Below are positions 23,472 through 33,851 of a stretch of 60,000 nucleotides of DNA, piece by piece. Every line of letters starts with the position of its first letter. Position 1 is the stretch's first letter. The position numbers and the translations under genes were made by a program. A model generated the notes under the pieces. It saw only the letters and a program-made list of their open reading frames with translations, was not told the DNA's origin and did no database searches. The stretch covers positions 250,001 to 310,000 of the forward strand of contig NC_088324.1 of NCBI RefSeq assembly GCF_910592395.1, read 5' to 3'. Source of the DNA: Lineus longissimus (Eukaryota; Nemertea; Pilidiophora; Heteronemertea; Lineidae).

Positions 23472-24079
23472 CCCCGAGAGGGGAGGAGAATGGCTGCTCC
23501 CCAGCTGTCCCGTTCGAGGAGGCAAGACCACAATTGATCTTAAGCCTTTAAGCAGGTAAATTGTCAATGTTTGACCGCGACGCATCAAATACTGCGTGGG
23601 GTTGTGAATCTGAAATTTAGATTATGTTATTCCGGAGAGTCGGGCAAGTAAATGGTGAAAAATAAACTGGTAGTTGACCACGGAAATTTTTTGATAATCG
23701 ACAAATTAGACAGATTTTGATATTTCCACTCTTTTCAGCCAACTGGCAGAAAAACCCTATTACCCAATTAGCAAAATTCGAAATTAATTTTTTCATCAAA
23801 TAATTTCTTTATATCGGTAGACTTGCCACAGCAAATATTTTTCAAAACCTCTCCAAATATGTACTTGAGAGTTAAAAACATGCACTCGTCTAATTGATAG
23901 GCCCAGTTCATACATTAGAAATAGCGTCGTTAGCTTTCTTGAGACGTTTGCTTTGCCCACTCACCCACCCTAGTTCTCCGTCCTTTCGCTTTTCTGCTTT
24001 TGCAGATGTCGTGCTCATTTCCTCCCAATACTCTTCCTCATGAGCACACGATTGGATGGAGTCACGTGGGGTGCTATCA

Positions 24080-25130
24080 GACCTGCTATTCGGGAGGGAC
24101 ACCAGTTCATGAGTTACCAGTCCTGTAACAGGACCATAGTTTCACAGACTTACACGAGATGGCATGGCAGTACTTGGCTACCTGCTTCTCGTCTTCGTAA
24201 ATAATGCCATCTGCTAATCTATAAATAGACACCAAGTGTATTTACTTTTTGAGGTCAAGGTCATAAGTGGTACGGTAATTTTAGCATTCAGGAAATTGTC
24301 AGCAACACCACCTCCAAAAAATCCTATTTTTGCACAATATTTTGGCTTCAACAACAACGAGGTTTGTAATTAGCCACAGTATTTTACGATGGAAATGTAG
24401 AAAGTGACGTTGACCATCAATGAAATGTCAAGTCACAGTGTTGGATAGTTTGAAAAGCAGATGTAAAGACGAAGTCAAAATGACGTGTAAACTGCATGCA
24501 CTATGACTATGACTGTGAGTATGACTATGAGTATGATACTCACTATGCAGCAATGAATGAGCAAGCCTTGTAAGCTCCTCTGACTCCGAGGCCTCTCTCT
24601 GACTGTCTCTGACTATGCTGACTACTCTCTCTCTATCTGAGTAGCTCTGTGCTCAGCAGCTAACGCTTACTTCTGTCTATTAGACGCCAGTGACATTACT
24701 TTCGACAACAGCAACAACAACATCATGACATCAATAAAGTGTCCCCGTCATAATTCTGCAGATTTCTGGTCCTGGGATTCTGGTATGCATAGGCGTAGAC
24801 TTTGTATATTATATGATGACAGAAATATATTCAAAATGTCACTGATCAGTCAATTGATAAATTATCATTAATTGCCACAGTCATTCTACTTCTACTTCTA
24901 GTTAAATAATTATCATTAACAGTTACCAGTTATTTGAAAGAAATGTCCATGACCCAGATCAGTGATGAAGATTAGCCGATAACCGAATGAATGTTTACTT
25001 GACAAGAAGAGTAAAACACGTCATTTCTTTTTCGTAATTCTTCCAAAAATGACGAGCACATAATTCAAACCTAGAATTATTCCATTCCAGCTACAGCATG
25101 GGAAGAAGCATGGACAATGTTCCAATAGAT
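24080..25130. other. Spacer with decayed minisatellite flank
   Basis: Begins with a decayed unit of the 59-bp minisatellite, then unique-looking AT-rich DNA. A GACTATGA/GAGTATGA microsatellite-like patch lies at about 24500-24550 and a CTCTCTCTGACT patch at 24590-24640. An AATAAA at 24734 has no attached gene that I can see. The 5' exon of CDK5RAP3 should lie somewhere upstream of 25971, but I did not recognise it. Confidence 0.5.
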
Positions 25131-25592
25131 ATTCATTACAATAAGTCACTTGATAAGTCTAGTAATTATAGTTAGTGGGTAAGTCCAGTCATTATAGTTA
25201 GTGGGTAAGTCCAGTCATTATAGTTACTTGTTAAGTCCCTTCATATAGTTACTTGGTGAGTCCAGTCACTATAGTTACTTCGTAAGTCTAGTAATTAAAA
25301 GTACTGGGTAAGTGAAGTCCAGTCATTATAGTTACTTGTTGAGTCTAGTAATTATAGTTACCTGGTAAGTCCAGTCATTATAGTTACTTGGTAAGTCTTG
25401 TCATTATAGTTACTTGGTGAGTCTAGTAATTATAGTTACTGGGTGAGTCCAGTCATTATAGTTAGTGGGTGGTAAGTCCAGTCATTACAGTTACTTGGTG
25501 AGTCTAGTAATCATAGTTACTTGGTAAGTCCAGTCATGATAGTTACTTGGTGAGTCTAGTAATTAAAGTTCCTGGGTAAGTCCAGTCATATT
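25130..25592. repeat. Degenerate 28-bp minisatellite
   Basis: About sixteen diverged copies of TTATAGTTACTTGGTAAGTC with CAGTCA or TAGTAA between them. Many units contain GGTAAGTC or GGTGAGTC, again a donor-like word, but no exon is attached that I can recognise. Confidence 0.85.
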
Positions 25593-25970
25593 CATACCAC
25601 CGACAAAAATCAGGGGTATTCTGTCGTGGCTCATGCGTCAGTGTCATCTGCATCAGTGTCAGTGTTGGGGTCCGTTAACTTTCCACTTTCCATCAGTCAT
25701 TTATTGTTACTTGATATGTCACATCATTCTCACATGCATAACATTCCCTCATAGGATCATTGATTGGCACATGGATGGATCTATGATGATTAATAACAAA
25801 CTGTGTTTTACACTCGGATCTCATCATAGATTCTATGATGGTCCATGGTAGATCCCATCATCGATCCAATGACGGTGGGTCGCATGTCGACATCATACAT
25901 GTCATATGTCAGCGGCAGTAGTCTTGTGAGGAGGGATTAAGATTAAGCAACCTTGACCATTCTCTTTCAG

Positions 25971-28900
25971 ATTGGTTAATCAATCGTCATCACTGCCACC
26001 AGCTATGGCAGGTGAGAACACTCGTCATCACTGCCACCAGCTATGGCAGGTGAGAACACTCGTCATCACTGCCACCAGCTATGGCAGGTGAGAACACTCG
26101 TCATCACTGCCACCAGCTATGGCAGGTGAGAACACTCGTCATCACTGCCACCAGCTATGGCAGGTGAGAACACTCGTCATCACTGCCACCAGCTATGGCA
26201 GGTGAGAACACTCTCCGGTGGAGGAGATAACAACCATGCTGCAGGGAACGTGTAAGTCTTCGACTGCATCAGATTCCTTCGTTATGTTGACATCTCCTTC
26301 CAAATGCTCTTAAAGAAGCTGTACTGCTCTTCATTACTGTAACCATGATGGGATTTAAAAACCCGAGAAATTTCCGAGTGGATATCAGGCCTCATATGGC
26401 TACAATGGGTCCACTTTTGTCTTGGCTGGGCATTCCCTTCCAAAAAACGCACGCTGCTGGTCCACCGGGTGATGTCACAAGATTATATATGTCATCATAA
26501 TCACCTCTGTTGCGATGAGGTGTGTCATTTTTGCAGGTGCCCAGCCATTGGCAGATGTTTTTCTCAAACTTTATATGGTAAGACGTTATTTTCGTCAACA
26601 TGGCCGACGTTTGGATTCGGTGCTGAGACATTTGTCCCTTGAACAGCCGATTTAAACACCTGATGTGTTGCAGGTCTCTCACAGGTGAAATGTATTTCAA
26701 ACGGTTTTAAATGCTATTTAATACTTACACTGATTCCCGCAAACAGGCAATTTTTGTTGCTGCAATTGGCAACATATTCATGACAACAGGACAATCATGC
26801 CTGGACCAAAACATCCATAGGATTAGAAAATTTCAGCGAATTTAACATAAAATTCATTTTATCTTTCATTCAGACATCAACTACTTTCATTGTCTGAGAA
26901 TCGTTGATCTGCTCAAGGAGACAGAAGCGGGAAGTAAAAACATGTTTGGGAGATCGCAGCGCATGAAGGTGGGTATAGTTGGTGATGTTCAACAAGTGGT
27001 ATGATAAAGTGCCCTGCAGAAAAGTGATTTCGTCATTGCGACCGGTGATCATGAATGCATGCGACAAAAAACATATTTGCCGTGGTCATCGCAACCTGCG
27101 ACAAGAATTGGTGATCGCTGGGACCTGCGACAACATCAAACACAGGAATTACTGGTTGTACCTATATTGTTCATTGTAGCGATAACTGTTGCAGGTCACA
27201 GTGATAAACATCACCTGTTTGCACCATGGTTTGGCCAACATTTAGCATCTTCTGTTCCTTGGAGAAAAAGTGATTGACCCTGGAACAGTCCTGGCAAACG
27301 CTCACCTCTAGCTACAGAAGAGTTTTGGTGGCAGCAGTTGCTCCGGCCTTCCATCCTCCATCAATCGTCTCAGCATCTTTTGGCTGGGCTCTCCCAGTTC
27401 CATCTTGGTTGCGAAGTGTCTTGCCTCTCTTACAGATGGGTGTCCTGATAACAGATGTCAAGTTCTATATCCAATAGGACCTCTCTATTGAGACACCTTT
27501 GGCCCTGAGAGTTGCTAACCTTTCAAAGTGAGGAGTACTGTCACCGAAGTCCAAATGATAATGAACAATTTGGATTGAAATCAGTATCTTAAGATAGAGG
27601 TGTCTATTGAATGGTGATCTGTTATGTGTCTAGTACAATAAATCCAGAAATATTTGCTGCTATTTTGTTTGCGCTTTTGTGAAATGAGAACTTTTTCATA
27701 CTTTTTATTCACCATTTTGAGAACCTAGTAACAGTACTACCTTCACAATCAGATTTACTTGTTCATGGCCGTGTAGTTTCTAGATTATCTTTAAACATGA
27801 AAAAATGGCTCAAAAAAGGCTCACAACTATTTATGGGTTTGCAGTGTGCATGTCTGGGAAATAATGTTCAAAGTAATTTCCACGGTAGAGTTTGTGTCTT
27901 TGTTGTTTAAGGATTGGTGTGAGATTCTCAAACTACATGAAAAGGATGGCGTTTATTTAGGTTAGTCGATTGTGAAATAAGGTTGACGATTGGGTAGGGA
28001 ATTTATACCACTCAAATTCACCCTTCCAGTCTAACTTTGCATAAGGATTGACCATAGGGCACCACCATTTTGGCCAGAACTTGAAGTCCTAAAGCAATTA
28101 GAACACTTTCAACACACAGTGAATGCCAGTTTCAAGGGATGGAAGTCTGTTCATTGTTTTCCACAGAACAGACTCACACCCTTCAAATTGGTATTCACTT
28201 CATTTTAAAGGCGTTCTAATTATTTTAGGATTTCAAGTTCTAGCCAAAATAGTGGCGCCTGTGGTCGTTCCTTAACATGTGCCACCGCGGTTAGGTGCCA
28301 ATTGGATTTATTATCCAAGCGACTCCGTCTTCATCCAGAGGTTGAGTCCACGCAGGCTACTCATGTTTTTCACTTGGTGTCATCTTTTGCCTGCCCTGGC
28401 AGAGATATCAGATACAAGGAACATCAGTTTTACATCTCATTCAAAAGACTGTGATGAGCCAGGAATTTAGTTTCTTGAAAGCCTTGTGGTTCATCGAGAA
28501 ATACAGTCCCGGGTTGTTCTCATCAGGATCAAATGAAGACTTGATGCAGGGTAGCCAGCACTGATGACCTTCAGGCTATGACACTCCTTGACTATACGAG
28601 GAAGAGGGCTTTCAGTAAACTCTGAAAATGTTTTTTCAGCTGAAGTCGCGCAAATCTTGATGAGGAATGTTAATTATGAGGTAACTGCACTGAAGAAACA
28701 GATCGTGAAATGTAAACAGATTCAGAAGGATATGGTGAGGAAGGAGTCTGAGTACAGGAGCGGGGAGGCTGAGTATCTTGATAAATATAATGCAGCGTGT
28801 CGATAGATGGAGATCAGGGTATCAGGGTAAGATACATTGAGCATTGCCATCCGAGTGGTTAATCTCAGTGACAAATTTTCTGCAAATTTTCATTGGGTAA

Positions 28901-29137
28901 GAGTTTTGCTTTCAGGGACAATCGCAAGCAATAGTGTTAAACCAAGAAATATAGCCTCAGAAGTGAAAGTAGGGCTGATTTGTGTTTCTCATTTTTCAGG
29001 GCAATAAGATAAAATCAGAGCTGTTATCGTTAGTGAAACATCTTCCTGCCGAGTTTGATAAAATAACAACAGCTACCAGTGACCTCAAAGAACCAGTCAA
29101 CTTGTATGAAATGTTCATCGAGTTCACATTAAAAAAG
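25971..29137 (+). CDS. CDK5RAP3: CDK5RAP3 (C53/LZAP), N-terminal half exons, incomplete
   Basis: CDK5RAP3 is an adaptor of the UFL1-DDRGK1 UFM1 ligase at the ER and an ER-phagy receptor. Exons seen: 25971-26011 (WLINRHHCHQLWQ), about 26213-26251 (SPVEEITTMLQGT), 26874-26968 (YINYFHCLRIVDLLKETEAG, KNMFGRSQRMK), 28640-28818 (ILMRNVNYEV, LKKQIVKCKQIQKDM) and 29000-29137 (NKIKSELLSLVKHLPAEFDK). Phases join between exons 26251/26874 and 28818/29000. Not found: the first coding exon, the 5' part of the exon ending at 26251, and the short exon expected between 26968 and 28640. An in-frame TAG lies at 28804-28806. The gene is either decaying, carries a polymorphic stop, or is damaged by assembly. Identity is strong; integrity is not. 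Confidence 0.85.
25984..26212. repeat. 38-bp minisatellite spanning a CDK5RAP3 splice donor
   Basis: Six exact or near-exact copies of a 38-bp unit, each holding the last 28 bases of the exon (CATCACTGCCACCAGCTATG) and its donor GGCAG/GTGAGAACAC. The first copy joins the upstream exon part and acceptor at 25971. The last copy runs straight into the 3' part of the next exon without an acceptor or intron, so the array seems to have erased the start of that exon. Confidence 0.95.
26969..28639. other. CDK5RAP3 intronic DNA without recognised exon
   Basis: About 1.7 kb. A short exon encoding the segment after SQRMK is expected here from the family but I could not find it. The stretch contains a MITE at 28044-28271 and a short copy of the CCTCTCTATTGAGACACC repeat family near 27480. 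Several frames of 60-75 codons show no domain. Confidence 0.5.
28044..28271. mobile_element. MITE with about 45-bp inverted ends
   Basis: The left end (GGCCAGAACTTGAAGTCCTA) and right end (TAGGATTTCAAGTTCTAGCC) are inverted repeats over roughly 45-60 bp with a few mismatches, including matching outer parts (GACCATAGGGCACCACC against GGTGG/GGCGCC-type complement). The centre is about 110 bp and non-coding. Confidence 0.75.
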
Positions 29138-31202
29138 GTGAGTACTGGTTTGACTGACATAAAGCCTGTTATTGTCGGAGACTGATATTGCATATGACGT
29201 ATTATTGGCTGCCAAATCCCCCTATTAGAAGAGCTAAGTCTCCTTATCTAATATCATGACCATTTCCTGATCATTGTAAGCTAAATCTTGGAGATACTTA
29301 CCTTGGAACATTCCAGCCTCTTCTGATCCTTGCTGCTCAAAGTTGCTGTTCTGAAAGTTTCCTGATCGGATATAATAACATAATACAATACTAGTTACCT
29401 GCATCACTTGTGACCCATGAAACCATGAGAGGCTGACAAGATGAATCTGTGGTGTCGACATTAAGTCTCTCAGCTGCAAATACCTTGGTAAGGTGCAGAG
29501 ACTTCAACTCGCTGAAGATGGGAAGGTTGTTAACCGTGTATGCTAACCGCAGCTTCGCTAGATGTCACAATGAAAAACCAACACATACTAAGCTCTCCCT
29601 CCAAGGGACAGGGGACTGTGGCTATATTTGGGTCCACTCAGACAGTTGTGGGTCTGTTAGTACAAGTTTCCAACGTAAGATGGCATTACCATGTTATGGT
29701 CAGGTCCTTGCCTGTGACAAGAATCTGTCAGCTCTGTGACATGTGTTATGCCATAGAAGTTTGGTGAGCTTCCCCAGTGTTGTCATGGTAACAGAGCATC
29801 ATTCATGACATCATCACTGACAGCGTCCAATCCAGGGGCGTATCCAGGTGACAGAAAAAAGTAGGCATGCGCTGCATTTCTCCTCCAAATTTCCGGTTTG
29901 TTCCTAAATTTCATAATCTATTTCAAAGATTATGATTAATTGGGGAGGGGATGCATGTGTCCAGTGTGCCCCCTTTTGGTCTGTGCCTGCAATCAGCCAG
30001 TCAGCAATCGACTTTCTGATGATGCCTCATTGGTAAGAGGAATTCACTCTGTTGACCTCATGTGGCCCATCAAACCAAAATGGGTAGCATATTGGTTTAG
30101 GGGCCATTGGAGTTATCCACGTGTTCGTATAGCTTAGCGAATCAGCTATGTACATTTTGATAAGAAATCCATCTGTGGATCTTTCCTGATGCTTGAGAGA
30201 TTCATAAATATGTTCAGAGGAAACAACAAGCTTTTATGGACTTTGTTTGGAGAAATCAAAGTTTTCTGACAAAACATGAGACATTTTCCTTTGGGTGAAC
30301 TTCATGAAACTTTCTTTGAAATGTATTTTGGATTCTATGTTTGCCAAATTGACTAGTGGAAGACAGGTTTGCTGTTCATGAGACATATGAGGTCATAATC
30401 TAAAAGTGGATCAACATCTACATAATTTCATATCATCAGTGCTTCTGGCGGCCTACGACCCAATCGGATGTGATGGGGTCACAAATAAAGAACAAAGACA
30501 CTCACATTCAAATAATATATGTTACATTTTGGATATAAAGGCATTCTACCCAAGACAAGGTTAATCTGAGCTCATAATCTAAAAGTGGATCAACATCTAT
30601 ATAATTTCATATCATCAGTGCTTCTGGCAGCCTACGACCCGATTGGATGTGATGGGGTCACAAATAAAGAACAAAAACTCTCACATTTAACTTACATTTT
30701 GGATATAAAGGCATTCTACCCAAGACAAGGTTAATCTGAGCTTGTATCAACTCATTATTTCAAGATTACCTTTTTACAGACACCCTGTACACTGGGGATG
30801 TCAATCAATGCTATAAACCAGGAATTGCATAATTGATCAGCTAACTCACAATCAGGTGTACAGCACCTGACATATTTAACCCTTTTGCTACTAACTGCCT
30901 GATTTCACCTGCTGTATTTATGTCAGAATATTCCTGTAGAAATCAAGCTTTATATTTCATACAGCGCTGTATTGAAAATCCGTCGTTGTATGATTGACAG
31001 TTGAAGGCAAAAGTAAGTAGTAAAGAGCCTGAATGGCAACTTGGACCCCCTGCAGAAATCTGCTTCCATATTTTGTCCCATTCAAAGCAGTTATACTAAT
31101 AGTAGCGACACAAAACACTGCTTCAACCAAAAGGAGGCTGTTTATATTTTACATTGAAAACATTACTAAGTTGTAACCAAGGTGTTTAGAATATGTTTGT
31201 AC
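29138..31202. other. Start of the long CDK5RAP3 intron
   Basis: No exon or domain recognised. An AGGGGCGTATCCAGG word at 29834 matches the end style of common non-autonomous transposons; a similar diverged word (GTGGCAGATCCAGAAATTCG) lies at 8340 in MANBA intron 4. A tandem duplication occupies 30390-30745. Confidence 0.5.
30390..30745. repeat. Two-copy tandem duplication, about 180 bp
   Basis: TCATAATCTAAAAGTGGATC starts both copies (about 30393 and 30572) and CAAGACAAGGTTAATCTGAG ends both. The second copy has lost about 10 bp (AATAATATATGT region). Confidence 0.9.
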
Positions 31203-32160
31203 AATACAGCTAACATACAGACTGTTATCAGTCCAGGATGAGGTGAATTCTGAAACATTTCTTTTAAATTCCAATACAGCTAACATACACACTGTTACCA
31301 GTCCAGGATGAGGTGAATTCTGAAACATTTCTTTTAAATTCCAATACAACTAACATACAGATTGTTACCAGTCCAGGATGAGGTGAATTCTGAAACATTT
31401 CTTTTAAATTCCAATACAGCTAACATACAGACTGTTACCAGTCCAGGATGAGGTTGAATTCTGAAACATTTCTTTTAAATTCCAATACAGCTAACATACA
31501 GACTGTTATCAGTCCAGGATGAGGTGAATTCTGAAACATTTCTTTTAAATTCCAATACAACTAACATACAGATTGTTACCAGTCAAGGATGAGGTTGATT
31601 TCTGAAACATTTCTTTTAAACTCCAATACAGCTAACATACAGATTGTTACCAGTCCAGGATGAGGTGAATTCTGAAACATTTCTTTTAAATTCCAATATG
31701 CTAACATACAGACTGTTACCAGTCCAGGATGAGGTGAATTCTGAAACATTTCTTTTAAATTCCAATATGCCAACATACAGACTGTTACCAGTCCAGGATG
31801 AGGTGAATTCTGAAACATTTCTTTTAAATTCCAATACAGCTAACATACAGACTGTTACCAGTCCAGGATGAGGTTGAATTCTGAAACATTTCTTTTAAAT
31901 TCCAATACAGCTAACATACAGACTGTTACCAGTCCAGGATGAGGTTGAATTCTGAAACATTTCTTTTAAATTCCAATACAGCTAACATACAGACTGTTAC
32001 CAGTCCAGGATGAGGTGAATTCTGAAACATTTCTTTTAAATTCCAATACAGCTAACATACAGACTGTTACCAGTCCAGGATGAGGTGAATTCTGAAACAT
32101 TTCTTTTAAACTCCAATACAGCTAACATACACACTGTTACCAGTCCAGGATGAGGTGAAT
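31203..32160. repeat. 70-bp minisatellite in the long intron
   Basis: About 13.5 copies of a 70-71-bp unit with words CAATACAGCTAACATACAGA, TGTTACCAGTCCAGGATGAG and TGAATTCTGAAACATTTC. Apparent proteins on both strands (for example repeats of SEFTSSWTGNSLYV) are products of a stop-poor unit. Confidence 0.95.
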
Positions 32161-33851
32161 TTGAGATGACGCGGCAAGTAATAAATGCATATTGGAATAC
32201 ATTTAGAGTGCACTGTTGGGCGCCTCGCCTGGGAAATTAATGGTGCGTCGTGACCTTGTTTGGGAGTGTTCCCGACTAAGGACGAAGGCTTAGACATGGA
32301 TAACAAACTCCGACGCTGTCCAAGGACATGATGTATGAAACTGGAAATGTTTCCAAATTAAACCTCATCCCAAACCTTTTACAGAACTATGAGATATAAG
32401 CATGTCTTATGACAGATATCTTTGAAGTGAGTTGAGTGAAAAGCAAAAGTACCAAAATGCACATTCTTATAAACCAGTTATTAGAAAGCTTAAGAGGTTC
32501 AAACAAAATTCTACCAGCTTCCCTGCCTTTCTTCATTATAAGATTACTTCTTATAGTCAACAATTTATTGTTACAAACGACCTGCAGCAGTGTGAATAGT
32601 TCACACAGTTTATAGTTCATGTGGTTTATATTGTTTTCAATAGTTCTATTTATCGATGTGGTTTATATAATCTATTACTAGGATAATTCTACAATACTCA
32701 ACATCATTCCCTGTTGTCTAGATAATACAGGGTTCCCGATTTTAAACTCTTCACATATTTCTCCTCTGAAATCATTGAAATGAACTCTGCAAAGTCTACT
32801 TTCACTAAACGGAATCTGTGAAATAAGAGGTTATGGTTTACCTTGTAATTGCAGAGAAAATACTCATAGTTTCATCGATATAAGACTCTTTCTAAATACT
32901 GTAAACCCTGAAATTTTCGACACTGCACCATAAAATGCAAATTTAAAAAGCCAGAAAATGTCAACCTCAATGCATTAACCCTTTCAGCGGCAAACATTTT
33001 ATTGTTACAGTACCTAAAGTGTAAATAGTTAATACAGTTTATATAGTTCATGTAGTTTATATAGTTTTATGTATTCATATAATCTCTTACTAGTAAAAGT
33101 CTACCCCACTCAACAACATTCACTAACACTGTCATCGAGATAAACCAGGCTTATAGACTTTAAGCTCTTCACCTCTTCATCACAGTTCATGTAGTTTATG
33201 TAATTCTATGAAAACATGGTTCGTTTAATCTATTACTAGTATAAGTCTACTCGAATAAGTCGATCAGTAAAGGGGGCCTATAGGCAGTATACTTTCACTG
33301 AACATTTAATTGGTTTTACACATTAATTGCACAGAGCACTCAAGTTTGAACAATCTAAGACCTTTTCTATCCACATTACAGACAAGTCCCCGTGAATTAT
33401 TTACTAGGTCATTTCTAATAGCAAAAACCTCTGTAGGGCAGATTATTCTGAATTGTTGAGATAGTGACTTTTTGGTCCAATCATCATATCCCCCGCAAAT
33501 ACGGACTGTCAACTAAAACAATGGCTTCTCTGGTCTGCTTTTAGACCAGTAAGCCGGCACCTCGTGAGAAATTCAGTTCAGTTTGTAGCTAAATTAAAAA
33601 GACCTTCATTTAGACTTCCACTAAGTTACACAAGAATGCTTTGGGATCAAAGGAAAGGTGCCGAGACTTATCTGTGTATTCTAGTGTCAGATATTTAAAT
33701 AGGCAAGTTCTCAGTGGTCATTATTTTCTAAATTGTAGGATTTTTCCAAAACTAGATGGTGATGTACATGCACAGTGAGATGATATTACACTTTGATCAA
33801 CAAAGGAGGCTCTCTGCTAATGATTTCCCCTAAGATTTCCTGATCATAGAT
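32161..33851. other. Intronic spacer downstream of the ankyrin/cGAS-like gene
   Basis: Two diverged copies of an AT-rich segment (TTATAGTTCATGTGGTTTAT at about 32610; TATATAGTTCATGTAGTTTA at about 33040) and a related piece near 33185. Near 33430-33530 is a copy of the repeat also found at 41560 (TGACTTTTTGGTCCAAT). Minus-strand AATAAA words occur near 32566 and 32998 and could serve the gene above, but they are distant from its stop. Confidence 0.45.

Larger units (their letters stand above)
20726..24079 (+). mobile_element. Tyrosine-recombinase (DIRS/Ngaro-type) element with split direct repeats, RT missing
   Basis: The element has the order A1, ORF region, B1-A2, B2. A1 (20726-20789) and A2 (23408-23471) are identical over 64 bp. 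B1 (23334-23407) and B2 (24006-24079) match over 74 bp with one mismatch. B1 abuts A2 directly, as in the split direct repeats of Ngaro/PAT-type retrotransposons. A and the complement of B also share their outer bases (CACCCCACGTGACT), so the B1-A2 junction is palindromic. Inside are a degenerate recombinase and a gag/RT-like start, but no reverse-transcriptase or RNase H core. Flanks rejoin as one minisatellite unit without a target duplication. Confidence 0.85.
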
